A stretch of DNA of 64,000 nt from Mesorhizobium sp. WSM4313 (GCF_002294725.1 NZ_NSFT01000002.1:310001-374000), one strand, 5' to 3'; counted from the stretch's first letter, positions 18,072-26,918 are shown. A program made the numbers and translations. The notes: generated by a model not told the origin, from the letters alone.

Positions 18072-19166
18072 TCACCGCGCTGCCCGAAAATGCTTGGAGA
18101 GCTTCAGGCCCTGCGCCTGATAGTTCGAGCCGAGTTCGGTGCCGTAAAGCGCCTGCGGGCGTTTCAGCATGTGCTCGTAGACCAGGCGGCCGACGATCTG
18201 GCCGTGGTCGAGGATAAAAGGCACCTCGTGGCTGCGCACTTCGAGCACCGCGCGGCTGCCGCTGCCGCCGGCGGCGGAGTGGCCGAAGCCCGGATCGAAG
18301 AAGCCGGCATAGTGAACGCGAAACTCGCCGACCAGCGGATCGAACGGCGTCATCTCGGCGGCGTAGAGCGGCGGCACGTGCACGGCTTCTCGGCTGACCA
18401 AGATATAGAATTCGTCCGGATCGAGCACCAGTTCGCCGGCGCCGCTCTTGTAGATCGGCTCCCAGAAATCGACGACATCCTGGGCGGCGCGCTTGTCGAC
18501 GTCGACCAGCCCGGTGTGGTGCTTGCCGCGGTAGCCGACAAGGCCGTCCTTGTCGCCGTCGAGATCGATGGAGAGTGCGATGCCGCCGCCTGAAATATTG
18601 GGTGGCTCGGTGGCGACCAGCATCTCGGCGCGGTGAAGGTCGCGCAGCTCATTCTCCGAGAGCACCGCGTTGCCGGTGCGGAAGCGGATCTGCGACAGCC
18701 GCGAGCCGGCGCGCACGACGATCGGGAACGTGCGCGGGCTGACCTCGAGATAGAGCGGCCCGCGGTAGCCGGCGGCAATCTTGTCGAACTCATGGCCGCG
18801 ATCGGTCATGACGCGCGTGAATATGTCGAGACGGCCGGTCGAGCTCTTCGGATTGGCCGAGGCGGATACGTTCGCCGGCAGCGCCAGGCTCTCGAGCAGC
18901 GGCACGATATAGACGCAGCCGGTTTCCAGCACCGCGCCCTCTGCAAGGCTGATCTCGTGCAGCTTCAGCCGCTCGAGCTTGTCGACGACCCGATGATCCG
19001 GACCCGGCAGGAACGAGGCACGCACGCGAAACGCCTTGTCGCCGAGCCTTAGATCGAGGCTGGCCGGCTGGATCTGGTCGGCGTCCAGCGCGCGCGGCGA
19101 CTTCAGCGCCTTCGCCTCGAACAGCGCTGCGATGTCCTGATCCGGAAGAATGCCTGTTTGCCGCAA
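18072..19166 (-). CDS. dcd: 2'-deoxycytidine 5'-triphosphate deaminase, long form
   Basis: 364 residues, roughly twice the length of enterobacterial Dcd, matching the long alphaproteobacterial form with a DCD_C domain. It converts dCTP to dUTP in thymidylate synthesis. The N-terminal half has QIQPASLDLRLGDKAFRVR and SANPKSSTGRLDIFTRVMTD. The latter contains the conserved S-x-x-R/G-R nucleotide-binding stretch of the dUTPase-like fold. A second, related half follows (GGSGSRAVLEVRSHEVPFILDHGQIVGRLVYE). It is divergent from metZ. Confidence 0.92.
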   Translation of the reverse strand: MRQTGILPDQDIAALFEAKALKSPRALDADQIQPASLDLRLGDKAFRVRASFLPGPDHRVVDKLERLKLHEISLAEGAVLETGCVYIVPLLESLALPANVSASANPKSSTGRLDIFTRVMTDRGHEFDKIAAGYRGPLYLEVSPRTFPIVVRAGSRLSQIRFRTGNAVLSENELRDLHRAEMLVATEPPNISGGGIALSIDLDGDKDGLVGYRGKHHTGLVDVDKRAAQDVVDFWEPIYKSGAGELVLDPDEFYILVSREAVHVPPLYAAEMTPFDPLVGEFRVHYAGFFDPGFGHSAAGGSGSRAVLEVRSHEVPFILDHGQIVGRLVYEHMLKRPQALYGTELGSNYQAQGLKLSKHFRAAR

Positions 19167-19287
19167 AGGCTGGCTCCGTTCACAAGGCCGGGCGAGGATC
19201 TAAGCAGGCTCTTGCCGCCCGGCTGGTACAAACCTCTTAATGAAGCCGGCAATTGACGCAAGCGCGGCGCGGGTCTAAAGGGTCGTT

Positions 19288-19345
19288 ATCCCGTGGTGAT
19301 TTGGCCGGTCGGCTTGCAGCCACGTTAAACAAGTCGCTAAAGGAC
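19288..19345 (+). promoter_or_regulatory. SAM-II riboswitch aptamer
   Basis: The segment matches the SAM-II (metA-type) pattern seen in alphaproteobacteria. P1 strands are CGTGG (19292-19296) and CCACG (19320-19324). The conserved GTGATTTG loop start, the GGCTTGCAG stretch and the GTTAAACAAGTCGCTAAAGG tail follow in the right order. SAM binding closes a pseudoknot. It sits 70 bp before metZ and directly upstream of a terminator, so it should switch metZ off when SAM is plentiful. Confidence 0.92.
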
Positions 19346-19368
19346 CGTCGAGCCGCAAGGCTATATGG

Positions 19369-19398
19369 ACCGGTTGCGACTTCGCGGCCGGTTTTTTT
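19369..19398 (+). terminator. Riboswitch-controlled intrinsic terminator ahead of metZ
   Basis: The stem ACCGGTTGCG / CGCGGCCGGT (two G-U wobbles, loop ACTT) is followed by seven T residues (19392-19398). The 5' arm GACCGG (19368-19373) is complementary to CCGGTC (19305-19310) in the aptamer. That gives an obvious antiterminator when SAM is absent (inferred). Confidence 0.88.
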
Positions 19399-19416
19399 GT
19401 GTCTGAAAGCAGGGCT

Positions 19417-20607
19417 ATGAGCACCAAGAAGCGCAACTGGAAACCTCAGACGGCACTCGTGCATGGCGGAACGTTGCGTTCCGGTTTCGGCGAGACATCC
19501 GAGGCGATGTATCTCACCCAAGGCTATGTCTACGAGACGGCGCAAGCGGCGGAAGCCCGCTTCAAGGGCGAAGAGCCGGGCTTCATCTATTCGCGCTACG
19601 CCAACCCGACCGTCGACATGTTCGAAAAGCGCATGTGCGCGCTGGAAGGCGCCGAGGATGCCCGCGCCACCGCTTCCGGCATGGCCGCAGTAACCGCCGC
19701 GCTGCTCTGCAGCGCCAAGGCCGGAGATCATATCGTCGCGGCGCGCGCCCTGTTCGGCTCCTGCCGCTGGGTGGTCGAGACGCTGGCGCCGCGCTACGGC
19801 ATCGAGGCGACGCTGGTCGACGGCACCGACATCGCCAATTGGGAAAAGGCGATAAGGCCGAACACCAAGCTGTTCTTCCTGGAAAGCCCGACGAACCCGA
19901 CGCTGGAGGTGGTCGACATCGCCGCCGTCGCCAAGCTCGCCAATTCGATCGGCGCGCGGGTGATCGTCGACAATGTCTTCGCCACGCCGCTGCAGCAGAA
20001 GCCCTTGCTGCTCGGCGCCCATATCGTCGTCTATTCGGCGACCAAGCATATAGATGGCCAGGGCCGCTGCCTGGGCGGCGTCATCCTGTCTGACAAGAAG
20101 TGGATCGACGAGAACCTTCACGACTATTTCCGCCACACCGGCCCGAGCCTGTCGCCCTTCAACGCCTGGACGCTGCTCAAAGGCCTGGAGACGCTGCCGC
20201 TGCGCGTGCGCCAGCAGACCGAGAGCGCCGGCAAGATCGCGGATTTTCTTGCCGGCCGGCCGGAGATCGCCCGCGTCATCTATCCGGGCCGCGCCGATCA
20301 TCCGCAAGCGGATATCGTCAAGAAGCAGATGTCGGGAGGCTCGACGCTGATCTGCCTCGACGTCAAAGGCGGCAAGCAGGCGGCCTTTGCCTTCCAGAAC
20401 GCGCTCGACATCGTGCTGATCTCGAACAATCTCGGTGACGCCAAGAGCCTGATCACCCATCCGGCGACGACGACGCACAAGAACCTGAGCGACGAGGCCC
20501 GCGCCGAGCTCGGCATCGGGCCAGGCACGCTGAGGCTCTCCGTCGGCCTGGAGGACAGCGACGATCTGCTGGAAGACGTCGAACAGGCGCTGAAGGCAGC
20601 AAAATAG
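19417..20607 (+). CDS. metZ: O-succinylhomoserine sulfhydrylase
   Basis: 396 residues, a Cys/Met-metabolism PLP enzyme. It makes homocysteine from O-succinylhomoserine and sulfide in methionine synthesis. Visible are the active-site tyrosine region SRYANPTVDMFEKRM, the ASGMAAVTAAL cofactor-phosphate loop, ESPTNPTLEVVDI, the PLP Lys in YSATKHIDGQGR, and the SLG-like substrate loop SNNLGDAKSLITHPATTTH. ATG 19417 has AGCAGGG before it; a GTG at 19399 abuts the terminator T-tract and is less likely. The SAM-II riboswitch upstream confirms a methionine role. Confidence 0.95.
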   Translation: MSTKKRNWKPQTALVHGGTLRSGFGETSEAMYLTQGYVYETAQAAEARFKGEEPGFIYSRYANPTVDMFEKRMCALEGAEDARATASGMAAVTAALLCSAKAGDHIVAARALFGSCRWVVETLAPRYGIEATLVDGTDIANWEKAIRPNTKLFFLESPTNPTLEVVDIAAVAKLANSIGARVIVDNVFATPLQQKPLLLGAHIVVYSATKHIDGQGRCLGGVILSDKKWIDENLHDYFRHTGPSLSPFNAWTLLKGLETLPLRVRQQTESAGKIADFLAGRPEIARVIYPGRADHPQADIVKKQMSGGSTLICLDVKGGKQAAFAFQNALDIVLISNNLGDAKSLITHPATTTHKNLSDEARAELGIGPGTLRLSVGLEDSDDLLEDVEQALKAAK

Positions 20608-20645
20608 AACGCTGAGAACGCCGCGGCCGGAGCCTTCCAGAGCCG

Positions 20646-20687
20646 CAATTCCGGACGGAAAACCGTTTCACACTTTTCCTGGAATTG
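20646..20687. repeat. Short palindromic repeat (copy 1)
   Basis: Outer arms CAATTCC and GGAATTG enclose GGAAAACCG ... CACACTTTTCC. The core is shared with 35303-35347, and the outer arms with the repeats at 21913 and 34802. It lies between the convergent metZ and glycosyltransferase genes. Confidence 0.75.
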
Positions 20688-20689
20688 CT

Positions 20690-21835
20690 CTAGGCGAGCT
20701 CCTCCAGCTCGGTCATCGCCTTGGTGCGGATGGTCATGGCGTTGCCACGCCATTCGACGGCGCCGCCGAACCAGGCGCGCGCCCAGATGGCCGGCAGCAG
20801 GGCATCGCGCACAATCATCGCGGTGACGCTGCGTGGCGACAGGTACCAGCCCTTGGCAAAGGCCAGCAGCCATTCCGGCAGGTAGGCGATCGCCAGCACG
20901 CCCAAGGCCGTCGTGGGCAGGCTGACGCCGGCGCTTGCCGCTGCAATCAGCGCCAGCAGCAGCGGCACCGCAGCGCCAGTCAGGATCTCTGGCGCGAAGA
21001 ACAGTGGGAAGGTAACCCGCCGCAGCCGCGCCCAGCGCGTCTGGCGCGACCAGATCTCGGCGAGCCTGCGCTGGCCGAGCGGCTGCTCGAATGGCGAGGC
21101 GACGAGGTTGACGTTGAACCCCAGGCCGTTGACCAGCTTGGTGGCCGCCGCGTCCTCGGCGATCTCGGCGGCCAAGGCCTGGATGCCACCGTTGGCGTCG
21201 AGCATCGGCTTGTTCCACAGCATGCTCTTGCCCTGGGCGAAGCCAAGGCCAACCGCCTCGCCGGCATACTGCCAGCGCGCCTGCAGCGTGTTAAGGAAGG
21301 CGCATTCGACTTCGGCCCAAAACCCGTCCGGCCGCGAGCCGATCGGCGTCGAGCAGACGAGGCCGGTATCCGGCCGCCATGCCGCCATCAGGTGCTGGAC
21401 ATAGTCTCTCGGCATCAGCACGTTGGAATCGGCGAGGATCACCCAATCGTGTCGCGCCGCCTGCCAGCCCTTGACGCAGTTGTTGAGCTTGGGATTGGCG
21501 CTGACGCGATCGTCGCCGATCAGCAGCCGCGCGGGAATTTTGGGGTGGCGTGCGATCGCCGCATCGATCAGCTTGACCACCGGGTCTTCGGCATGCGCGA
21601 CGCAGAAGATCAGCTCATAGCGCGGCCAATCGAGAGAGAAGGCGCGCTGCAAGGTCTCCGGCGTGAACGGCTCGACGCCACGCGACGGCACGATGATGGA
21701 GACCGGCGGCCGCGCGCTGGGGAGCGGCGCGATGATATGCCGCCGCTTCAGCCGCGACGAGGCGAGCAGGATGCTGGCGAGATTGAAGGAAAGAAGCGCT
21801 GACGAAGCCAGGCCGGCTGCGATAGTCAGTTCCAT
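20690..21835 (-). CDS. Glycosyltransferase, ceramide-glucosyltransferase-like (GT21-type)
   Basis: 381 residues from ATG 21835; an upstream start at 21892 would add 19 residues. An N-terminal membrane anchor (ELTIAAGLASSALLSFNLASILL) is followed by a GT-A domain: VSIIVPSRG, then the D-x-x-V/N segment ILADSNVLMPRDYVQ, then EIAEDAAATKLVNGLG (the catalytic Asp region), and the RQTRWAR motif, which fits the (Q/R)xxRW signature of ceramide glucosyltransferases. Several C-terminal membrane helices follow. In rhizobia such enzymes make glycosylated diacylglycerols or ceramides, often under phosphate limitation. The exact lipid acceptor is not readable. Confidence 0.82.
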   Translation of the reverse strand: MELTIAAGLASSALLSFNLASILLASSRLKRRHIIAPLPSARPPVSIIVPSRGVEPFTPETLQRAFSLDWPRYELIFCVAHAEDPVVKLIDAAIARHPKIPARLLIGDDRVSANPKLNNCVKGWQAARHDWVILADSNVLMPRDYVQHLMAAWRPDTGLVCSTPIGSRPDGFWAEVECAFLNTLQARWQYAGEAVGLGFAQGKSMLWNKPMLDANGGIQALAAEIAEDAAATKLVNGLGFNVNLVASPFEQPLGQRRLAEIWSRQTRWARLRRVTFPLFFAPEILTGAAVPLLLALIAAASAGVSLPTTALGVLAIAYLPEWLLAFAKGWYLSPRSVTAMIVRDALLPAIWARAWFGGAVEWRGNAMTIRTKAMTELEELA

Positions 21836-22178
21836 CGAGATCTGGTCACCCCCGACAGAGAGTTTCACCGTTTCACGCAAACGGCGACCCACTCCATCTC
21901 CTTGTTTTCACGCAATTCCGGACGGAAGGCTACGGCGAAGGCGCCGAGCCTAACCGCTCGCGCTTTCCTGGAATTGCTTTAGGCCGCACGCGGCCGTTTC
22001 AACTGTTACAGAGCGCCCGAGTCGCCCGGCACGGTTTGTGCACACCAACATTGTCATGTGTCACCTAAATGACATTGTTTTTCGGCACCTGCACTTACAA
22101 GGCTGGCAGGATGGTCGGCGCTGCGTTTATCAAGAGCGGAGCGTGACATATTTTCCGCGGCGGCAACCGGAGTGGCCC
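21836..22178. other. 343-bp intergenic region with a palindromic repeat and a small dyad
   Basis: It contains the repeat at 21913-21976 and an AT-richer stretch at about 22035-22085 with the dyad TGTCACCTAAATGACA (22059-22074; arms TGTCA/TGACA), a candidate operator or promoter region for apaG or the divergent glycosyltransferase. No gene was seen. Confidence 0.4.
21913..21976. repeat. Short palindromic repeat (copy 2)
   Basis: Outer arms CAATTCC/GGAATTG, with an inner GGAAGGCTACGGCG...CGCCGAGCCTAACC hairpin. It matches 34802-34865 over almost its whole length (GGCGAAG.CGCCGAGCCTAACCGCTC shared). Confidence 0.8.
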
Positions 22179-22571
22179 ATGTATCGCGCAGTGACGCGCA
22201 ACATCGAAGTGCTGGTCAGGCCCTTCTATCTGGAGGACCGCTCCGATCCGTCCGAGAACCGCTATGTCTGGGGCTATCAGGTGACGATCGACAACCGCTC
22301 CGACGAGTTCGTGCAGCTTGTGTCGCGCTACTGGCACATCACCGACGGCCAGGGCCGGGTCGAGGAGGTGCGCGGCGCCGGCGTTGTCGGCGACCAGCCG
22401 GAACTCAATCCCGGCGACAGTTACCAGTACACCTCGGGCTGCCCGCTCTCGACGCCGTCAGGCATCATGGTCGGCCACTACACGATGCGCAACGGCCGCG
22501 GCGAGACGTTCGATATCGCCATTCCGGCTTTCTCGCTCGACATGCCAGGGACAAGGCGCACGGTGAACTAG
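22179..22571 (+). CDS. apaG: Co2+/Mg2+ efflux-associated protein ApaG
   Basis: 130 residues, the usual ApaG length, a single fibronectin-III-like beta sandwich. Typical segments are [57 protein letters not shown] and the G-rich [26 protein letters not shown]. Family members are linked to magnesium/cobalt resistance, but the biochemical role is unsettled. ATG 22179 begins on the conserved YRAVT start; the frame continues upstream without homology. Confidence 0.93.
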   Translation: MYRAVTRNIEVLVRPFYLEDRSDPSENRYVWGYQVTIDNRSDEFVQLVSRYWHITDGQGRVEEVRGAGVVGDQPELNPGDSYQYTSGCPLSTPSGIMVGHYTMRNGRGETFDIAIPAFSLDMPGTRRTVN

Positions 22572-22588
22572 CCGTCGGCGACAGCCTC

Positions 22589-22754
22589 TTTCTCCCCCGT
22601 TTCACGGGGAGAAATGCCCGGCAGGGCAATGAGGGGCGGCGCCGGGCTTCTGAGATTTTCCTGGAGGCGGACGACCGTGTCGCTATGATCGCCAACGTTG
22701 GCGCCGCCCCTCATCCCCTTCGGGCACCTTCTCCCCGTGGAACGGGGAGAAGGA
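22589..22754. repeat. RIME-like palindromic repeat
   Basis: Left arm 22589-22643 and right arm 22700-22754 form a long imperfect inverted repeat: CTCCCCGT..ACGGGGAGAA blocks at the outer ends, and AATGAGGGGCGGCGCC / GGCGCCGCCCCTCAT at the inner ends. This is the widespread rhizobial intergenic repeat type. It lies between convergent apaG and hslO and may help terminate both. Confidence 0.88.
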
Positions 22755-22761
22755 AGAGAGC

Positions 22762-23766
22762 TCACTTCGCGAATTCAGCCGGGTCGAAGTCGTATTGGGT
22801 CGAGCAGAACTCGCAGGCGACATGGATGCCGCCCTCCTCGGTCGATTCCTTGATCTCCTCAGCCGAAAAGCCTTCGAGAATGCCGCGGATCTTGTCGCGC
22901 GAGCAGGAGCACTGGTCGGCGACAGGGACGCCGCGGAAAACGCGCACGCCGTGTTCGTGGAACAGCCGGTAGAGCAACCGCTCGGCGCCCACCGTCGGGT
23001 CGATCAACTCGGTCGGCTCGATCGTGCCGAGCAGCGCCAGCAACTCCTGCCAGGAATTGTCGGCCGGCTGGTCCGCAACGTCACGCGGATCGCCGTCGCC
23101 GCCGGAAATATCGGGAACGCGCATGCGCTCCGGCGATCGCGGCAGGAATTGCGCCAGGATGCCGCCGGCGCGCCACTGCTCGCGCGCGCCGGCCGGACCG
23201 GGCGTGACCAGCTTGGCGACCGACATCTTGATATCGGTCGGGATCTGCTCCGACTGCCGGAAATAGGTGCGCGCAGCGTCCTCGAGCGAGGTGCCGTCGA
23301 GCTGGACGATGCCCTGGTAGCGCTGCGTATGTGCACCCTGGTCGATCGTCAAGGCCAAGACGCCGTCGCCGAGCAGCGTCTGCTGCGAGGTCTCGCCGGC
23401 GGCGGTCAGCGCCTGCAGCCGGTCGGCATCGAAGCGCGCATAGGCGCGCAGCGCATGCGGCGTGGTGAAATCAGCCACCAGCATGTCGACCGGACCGTCG
23501 GTGCGGGTTTGCAGAATGAACTTGCCTTCGAACTTCAGCGAAGTGCCGAGCAGCACGGTGAGCACGCAGGCTTCCGCCAGCAGGCGGGCGACCGGCTCGG
23601 GGTAATCGTGGCGGCTCAAAATAGCGTCGAGCATCGGCCCGAGCTGCACGGTGCGGCCGCGCACATCGAGCGGCGCGACCTCATAAGGCACGACATGATC
23701 GTCGCCGGCGAAGCCGAATTCACCGAGTTGGGGTTTATGCTCAGCCAAGGTCTGGGTTTCCAACAT
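22762..23766 (-). CDS. hslO: Hsp33 redox-regulated chaperone
   Basis: 334 residues from ATG 23766 (GGAG 11 bp before). It is a holdase chaperone switched on by oxidation. The C-terminal zinc site CSCS ... CEFC (C-x-C and C-x2-C) that senses oxidants is intact, and the N-terminal domain with VLLGTSLKFEGKFILQTRTDGPVDMLVADF is typical. It follows argF on the same strand after 148 bp, an arrangement common in Hyphomicrobiales. Confidence 0.95.
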   Translation of the reverse strand: MLETQTLAEHKPQLGEFGFAGDDHVVPYEVAPLDVRGRTVQLGPMLDAILSRHDYPEPVARLLAEACVLTVLLGTSLKFEGKFILQTRTDGPVDMLVADFTTPHALRAYARFDADRLQALTAAGETSQQTLLGDGVLALTIDQGAHTQRYQGIVQLDGTSLEDAARTYFRQSEQIPTDIKMSVAKLVTPGPAGAREQWRAGGILAQFLPRSPERMRVPDISGGDGDPRDVADQPADNSWQELLALLGTIEPTELIDPTVGAERLLYRLFHEHGVRVFRGVPVADQCSCSRDKIRGILEGFSAEEIKESTEEGGIHVACEFCSTQYDFDPAEFAK

Positions 23767-23914
23767 GACAATACTCCGGGGCGCAGCCATGCCGCCCGGT
23801 GAGCCGCATGCGTCGAAGCGCGTTCGATTTACGTGATGGCCCGCAAATAGGCATCACATGTCCCCAGATCAAGTTGAGCCCGATCGGGCCGGAAGCGGTC
23901 AGGTCCAGCCCTTC

Positions 23915-24826
23915 TCACGCGCCCAGACACCAGGCCAGCACTGCCTTCTGGGCGTGCAGCCGGTTCTCGGCCTCGTCGAAGACCACCGAATGCGGGCCGT
24001 CGATCACCTCGTCGGTGACCTCCTCACCGCGATGCGCCGGCAGGCAGTGCATGAACAATGCATCGGGCTTGGCTTTCGCCATCAGCGCCGCATTGACCTG
24101 ATAGGGCAGGAAGACGTTGTGGCCGCGGGCGCGATGCTCCTGGCCCATGGAGACCCAGCTGTCGGTGACGACGCAGTCGGCCTGGTCGACGGCTTCCTCG
24201 GCGGACCTGGAAAACCGAACCTTGCCGCCATTGGCTTTCGACCAGTCGACATATTTCTCGAAAGGCTCGCTGCCTTCCGGCACCGCGACATTGAGGTTGA
24301 AGCTAAACCGCGCCGAGGCCTCCAGGAGCGAATGCAGCACATTGTTGCCGTCGCCGGTCCAGGCGAAGGTCTTGCCGGACACCGGACCGCGATGCTCCTC
24401 AAAGGTCATGATGTCGGCCATGAGCTGGCAGGGATGCGTGTCGTCGGTCAGCCCGTTGATCACCGGAACGGTGGCGTTCTCGGTGAGCTCCAGCAGCCGG
24501 TCGTGCGAGGTGGTGCGGATCATGATGGCGTCGACGTAGCGCGACAGCACTTTCGCCGTGTCGGCGATGGTCTCCGAACGGCCGAGCTGCATTTCGGTGC
24601 CGGTCAACATGATGGTCTCGCCGCCGAGCTGGCGCATGCCGACATCGAAGGACACGCGCGTGCGCGTCGACGGCTTGTCGAAGATCATGGCCAGCACCTT
24701 GCCATCGAGCGGTTTTGAACACTCACCCGCCTTGAGCCTGGTCTTTCGCGCCACCGCGTCGTCCAGCATGATGCGCAGGTCGCCCGCGGAAACGGCGGAC
24801 AGATCGGTGAAGTGGCGAACACTCAT
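23915..24826 (-). CDS. argF: Ornithine carbamoyltransferase
   Basis: 303 residues. It makes citrulline from ornithine and carbamoyl phosphate in arginine synthesis. The carbamoyl-phosphate loop is [11 protein letters not shown]; the ornithine-binding DSWVSMGQE and the catalytic [11 protein letters not shown] are all present. ATG 24826 ([10 protein letters not shown]) is 16 bp after the argD stop, so argD and argF are one transcript. The upstream in-frame residues to 24865 overlap argD and lack homology. Confidence 0.97.
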   Translation of the reverse strand: MSVRHFTDLSAVSAGDLRIMLDDAVARKTRLKAGECSKPLDGKVLAMIFDKPSTRTRVSFDVGMRQLGGETIMLTGTEMQLGRSETIADTAKVLSRYVDAIMIRTTSHDRLLELTENATVPVINGLTDDTHPCQLMADIMTFEEHRGPVSGKTFAWTGDGNNVLHSLLEASARFSFNLNVAVPEGSEPFEKYVDWSKANGGKVRFSRSAEEAVDQADCVVTDSWVSMGQEHRARGHNVFLPYQVNAALMAKAKPDALFMHCLPAHRGEEVTDEVIDGPHSVVFDEAENRLHAQKAVLAWCLGA

Positions 24827-24842
24827 CGGCAGGTTCCAGAAA

Positions 24843-26042
24843 TTATTTGGCGGCTTCGGCGGCAATCGCGTCGGTCAGGCGCTTGGCGCCGACGCGAATG
24901 CGCTCCAGCGCCTCGCCGATCTCCTCGTCGGTGACGGTGAGCGGCGGCAGGAGGCGGATGACGTTGTCGCCCGCCGGCACGGCAAGCAGGTGCTGGTCGC
25001 GCAGCGCCATGTTCACCTTGGCGTTGGGCATGGCGCATTTCAGGCCGAGCATAAGGCCGGTTCCCCTGATGCCCTCGATGACGTCGGGGAATTCATCGGC
25101 CACCCCCGCAAGGCCCTGCTTCAGAAGCAGCGCCTTGCGCTGCACGTCCTCGAGGAAGCCGTCGGCCAGCACCACGTCGAGCACGGCGTTGCCGACGGCC
25201 ATCGCCAGCGGATTGCCGCCGAAGGTGGTGCCGTGCACGCCGGCCGTCATGCCGGTCGCCGCCTCGTCGGTGGCAAGGCAGGCACCCATCGGAAAGCCGC
25301 CGCCGATGCCCTTGGCGATCGCCATCAGATCGGGCGTGACGCCTGCCCATTCATGCGCGAACAGCTTGCCGGTGCGACCGATGCCGCACTGGACCTCGTC
25401 GAAGATCAAAAGCAGGCCGCGCTTGTCGCAGAGCTGACGCAGCCGCTTCAGCGATTGCGTCGGCACCGGGCGTATGCCGCCCTCGCCTTGCACCGGCTCG
25501 ATCAGGATCGCCGCGGTCTCCGGCGTGATCGCCTTTTCAGCGGCGTCGATGTCGTCGAAAGCCACCTGGTCGAATCCCTCGACCTTCGGGCCGAAGCCTT
25601 CGAGGTATTTGTACTGGCCGCCGGCGGCGATCGTCGCCAGCGTGCGGCCGTGAAAGGCGCCCTCGAAGGTGATGATGCGAAAGCGCTCGGGATGGCCCTT
25701 GACGAATTGATAGCGCCTGGCCGTCTTGATGGCGCATTCCAGTGCCTCGGCACCGGAATTGGTGAAGAACACCTTGTCTGCAAAGGTCGCCTCAGTCAGC
25801 CGCTCGCCCAGCCGGCGCTGTTCCGGGATCTCATAGAGGTTGGAGACGTGCCACAGCTTGGCGGCCTGCTCGGTGAGCGCCGCGACCAGATGCGGATGGC
25901 CGTGGCCCAGCGAATTCACCGCGATGCCGCCGGCGAAGTCGAGATATCGCTCGCCCTTGTCGGTGACCAGCCAGGTCCCCTCCCCGCGGTCGAAAGCCAG
26001 GGGTGCGCGGGCAAAGGTCTCGTAAAGCGCCGAACCGCTCAT
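24843..26042 (-). CDS. argD: Acetylornithine aminotransferase
   Basis: 399 residues, a class III PLP aminotransferase. It converts N-acetylglutamate semialdehyde to N-acetylornithine. Seen are [17 protein letters not shown] (PLP phosphate contacts), [20 protein letters not shown] with the cofactor Asp, and the PLP Lys in [15 protein letters not shown]. The ATG at 26042 overlaps the stop of an upstream small frame (TAATG), and a terminator lies 27 bp upstream, suggesting attenuation. Confidence 0.96.
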   Translation of the reverse strand: MSGSALYETFARAPLAFDRGEGTWLVTDKGERYLDFAGGIAVNSLGHGHPHLVAALTEQAAKLWHVSNLYEIPEQRRLGERLTEATFADKVFFTNSGAEALECAIKTARRYQFVKGHPERFRIITFEGAFHGRTLATIAAGGQYKYLEGFGPKVEGFDQVAFDDIDAAEKAITPETAAILIEPVQGEGGIRPVPTQSLKRLRQLCDKRGLLLIFDEVQCGIGRTGKLFAHEWAGVTPDLMAIAKGIGGGFPMGACLATDEAATGMTAGVHGTTFGGNPLAMAVGNAVLDVVLADGFLEDVQRKALLLKQGLAGVADEFPDVIEGIRGTGLMLGLKCAMPNAKVNMALRDQHLLAVPAGDNVIRLLPPLTVTDEEIGEALERIRVGAKRLTDAIAAEAAK

Positions 26043-26107
26043 TATATGCGTCTCCGGAACCGGAAATCAAAAAAGCCGCCAATGCGGCGGCCTTTGCGGC
26101 TTATCAT
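26042..26107 (-). CDS. Candidate arginine-rich leader peptide overlapping argD
   Basis: A 21-codon frame starts at ATG 26107 and ends at the TAA that overlaps the argD ATG by one base. Seven of its 21 codons are Arg (CGC, CGG and AGA), including a run of three just before the last codon. It spans the terminator hairpin at 26069-26091. No strong ribosome-binding site is evident. High GC makes CGC codons common, so chance cannot be excluded. If translated, it could couple argD expression to arginyl-tRNA supply. Confidence 0.4.
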   Translation of the reverse strand: MISRKGRRIGGFFDFRFRRRI

Positions 26108-26120
26108 GTTTTTCGGCCAT
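26067..26120 (-). CDS. Alternative overlapping leader peptide ([17 protein letters not shown])
   Basis: A 17-residue frame in a second register covers the same hairpin and stops in the T-tract (TGA 26067-26069). It has two Arg codons, one the rare AGG. Only one, or neither, of the two overlapping leader frames is likely to be used. It is listed because it starts upstream of the other and ends exactly at the terminator. Confidence 0.25.
   Translation of the reverse strand: MAEKHDKPQRPPHWRLF
26069..26091 (-). terminator. Intrinsic terminator inside the argD leader (attenuator candidate)
   Basis: Reading the minus strand, GCCGCC-GCATT-GGCGGC is followed by TTTTTT, 27 bp before the argD start. 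No gene ends just upstream on this strand, so the likeliest reason for the signal is control of argD-argF by premature termination. Confidence 0.75.
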
Positions 26121-26235
26121 GAAGTCAACGAAAACGTCACGCAGAAGCGCGTGGCAAGCCCCTGACGCCACGCCGGCTCATAAGTAGGCCGGCAAGTTGG
26201 GGAAAACCGAAAAAACCGAATCGTGTTGCCCTGGG

Positions 26236-26365
26236 GACTCTTGTCACCGAGTCAGCGCATAAGGTATTTGTAGTCGAGAAATAACTAGATTTCGTGCGGC
26301 GGACCTAATCACCCGGTATATGTGGTGTTGTTTGCCCGGCGAGAGCCGGGGGCGGGAAAGGATTC
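26236..26365. promoter_or_regulatory. gcrA upstream region with three GANTC sites
   Basis: GACTC (26236-26240), GAGTC (26249-26253) and GATTC (26361-26365) are CcrM methylation sites. The first two flank TTGTCAC, a possible -35 element. GcrA is known to act at methylated GANTC promoters, so this fits feedback control of its own gene. Confidence 0.5.
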
Positions 26366-26399
26366 TGACTGTCGTACGCCTCAGCAGGAGCGCGGTCTC

Positions 26400-26918
26400 A
26401 TGAACTGGACTGACGAGCGGGTCGAACTTCTCAGGAAATTGTGGTCGGAGGGTCTGAGCGCCAGCCAGATCGCTGCACAGCTCGGCGGGGTGAGCCGCAA
26501 CGCCGTCATCGGCAAGGTGCATCGCCTGAAGCTGTCGGGCCGGGGCCGCGCAACGGCCGCTCCGGCGCGCCAGAAGAAAGCGACGCAAGGCGCCTCGATG
26601 CAGAAATCGGTGACCCGCGCCGCGAGTGCCACGCGTCACGTGACCACCACCATCGGCGCCACCGCGCTGCAGGTGCAGTTCGACGCCGAGCCGGTCGCGC
26701 GCCACTACATCCGACCGGTCGAGAACGTGGTCGTGCCGATCTCGCGGCATCTGCAGCTCGTCGAGCTGACCGAACGCACCTGCAAATGGCCGAACGGCGA
26801 TCCGCTGTCGGAAGACTTCAACTTCTGCGGCAACGACGCCGCCGAAACGGGACCCTATTGCAAGTATCATTCGCGGGTGGCGTTCCAGCCGGCCGGGGAG
26901 CGGCGCAGGGCGCGCTGA
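26400..26918 (+). CDS. gcrA: GcrA cell-cycle regulator
   Basis: 172 residues from ATG 26400 (CAGGAG 15 bp before). The N-terminus MNWTDERVELLRKLWSEGLSASQIAAQLGGVSRNAVIGKVHRLKLSGR is the diagnostic GcrA DNA-binding domain. The C-terminus has the conserved sigma70-contacting zone with CKWPNGDP and FCGNDAAETGPYCKYH. GcrA recruits RNA polymerase to CcrM-methylated promoters and times cell-cycle genes in alphaproteobacteria. The stop is followed directly by a tandem repeat. Confidence 0.96.
   Translation: MNWTDERVELLRKLWSEGLSASQIAAQLGGVSRNAVIGKVHRLKLSGRGRATAAPARQKKATQGASMQKSVTRAASATRHVTTTIGATALQVQFDAEPVARHYIRPVENVVVPISRHLQLVELTERTCKWPNGDPLSEDFNFCGNDAAETGPYCKYHSRVAFQPAGERRRAR

Noticed and set aside
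22762..26042. Phage or island insertion near argD-argF-hslO
   Set aside because: Composition and gene order are those of a normal chromosomal operon.
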